A DNA stretch of 64,000 nt. It comes from Variovorax sp. TBS-050B. GTDB taxonomy: Bacteria > Pseudomonadota > Gammaproteobacteria > Burkholderiales > Burkholderiaceae_C. Positions within the stretch are counted from its first letter, which is position 1. Each line of letters begins with the position of its first letter. Positions 63,792 through 64,000 of the stretch are shown in pieces. A program made the position numbers and the translations under genes. The DNA lies in contig NZ_JARXYR010000002.1 in the NCBI RefSeq assembly GCF_029893635.1, forward strand, positions 2,703,001 to 2,767,000, in the 5' to 3' direction. The notes under the pieces were generated by a model, which was given only the letters and a program-made list of their open reading frames with translations, ran no database searches and had not been told where the DNA came from.

Positions 63792-64000
63792 CTACTTCGC
63801 CGCCTCCACCTTCACCCGCGGATTCGGCGTCTCGCCGAACATCTCGGGCGCGTACATCGCTTCCACGCGGCTCGGCGGCAGCGCGAAGTCGCCGACGTTG
63901 TTGAGGCGCACGGTGTACTCGATCTTCGCGACGCCCTTGGGCAGGTACTCGTAGTAGCTGCGGAAGGCCTCGAAGCTGCGTTCCTCGAAGGCCAGCCAGC
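63792..64000 (-). CDS. Alpha-2-macroglobulin family protein, C-terminal fragment cut by window edge
   Basis: Only the last 68 or so residues are in the window, ending at TAG 63792. They read YYEYLPKGVAKIEYTVRLNN then GDFALPPSRVEAMYAPEMFG and ETPNPRVKVEAAK, the typical receptor-binding-like end of bacterial alpha-2-macroglobulins (YfhM type), large lipoproteins that trap proteases in the periplasm and work with PBP1C. The rest lies beyond base 64000. The pbpC gene at 46637 is not its direct neighbour here. Confidence 0.8.
   Translation of the reverse strand, partial: WLAFEERSFEAFRSYYEYLPKGVAKIEYTVRLNNVGDFALPPSRVEAMYAPEMFGETPNPRVKVEAAK

Noticed and set aside
1..64000. Search for prophage, integrase, insertion sequence or attachment sites
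   Set aside because: No transposase, integrase, phage structural gene or flanking direct repeat was recognised, even around the low-GC region at 39200-42500.

Overview
The window looks like chromosomal DNA of a Burkholderiales bacterium of the family Comamonadaceae, most likely Variovorax or a close relative. The evidence is very high GC, long spurious antisense reading frames caused by GC-rich third codon positions, four orphan Bug/TctC periplasmic binding proteins, and gene families typical of that group (DUF3297, DUF3606, DUF2277, MmgE/PrpD, tannase-type esterases). This is inferred from gene content; no marker gene is present. I found no rRNA, tRNA, CRISPR array or intact insertion sequence.

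Bases 1-12000 are catabolic. A LysR tail precedes an operon of an enolase-superfamily enzyme, a Bug protein and a close arylmalonate decarboxylase homologue. Next come two divergent transcription units: citryl-CoA lyase-like / acyl-CoA dehydrogenase / MmgE-PrpD leftward, and a fused double acyl-CoA dehydrogenase / Bug / acyl-CoA ligase rightward. Together they suggest uptake, CoA activation and oxidation of an unknown carboxylate.

Bases 12000-20400 hold DUF3606, a kinase-like protein, topoisomerase IB, a purine nucleoside permease lipoprotein, DinB, and a polymorphic-toxin module: an RNase A-like toxin, its CdiI-type immunity gene, a second immunity paralogue and an unknown gene between them. 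Bases 20400-39200 are again metabolic: LysR/Bug facing a tannase-family esterase, a hydrolase and another Bug protein; a two-gene unknown pair; an MFS permease, an FMN alpha-hydroxyacid oxidase and a LysR; a TetR gene with a clear operator; cyanase; an SDR; and an IclR divergent from an AroQ-like gene and a complete TRAP transporter.

Bases 39200-42500 are visibly less GC-rich and hold small membrane proteins plus a gene graveyard: remnants of phd, ccdA, ccdB and the polymerase domain of ligD lie end to end. Bases 42600-50350 contain RidA-like, flavin reductase, CynX-type MFS, FadR-type regulator, penicillin-binding protein 1C, LysE and DUF genes. Bases 50349-55975 form a selenium cluster: selU is the last gene of an operon encoding a phosphonate-type ABC transporter (phnD-C-E-E), divergent from selD. 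The linkage suggests that the transporter supplies a selenium species, but its ATPase gene carries a single-base frameshift as sequenced.

Bases 56000-64000 hold a DUF4124 protein, an RNase H-like protein, a KtrAB/TrkHA-type potassium system, a pectate-lyase-family lipoprotein (also frameshifted in a G-tract), a macrodomain protein, a hipBA module preceded by three copies of a 10-bp operator, and the C-terminal end of an alpha-2-macroglobulin-like protein. Both frameshifts are one extra G in a G-run, so sequencing error and slippage must both be considered.
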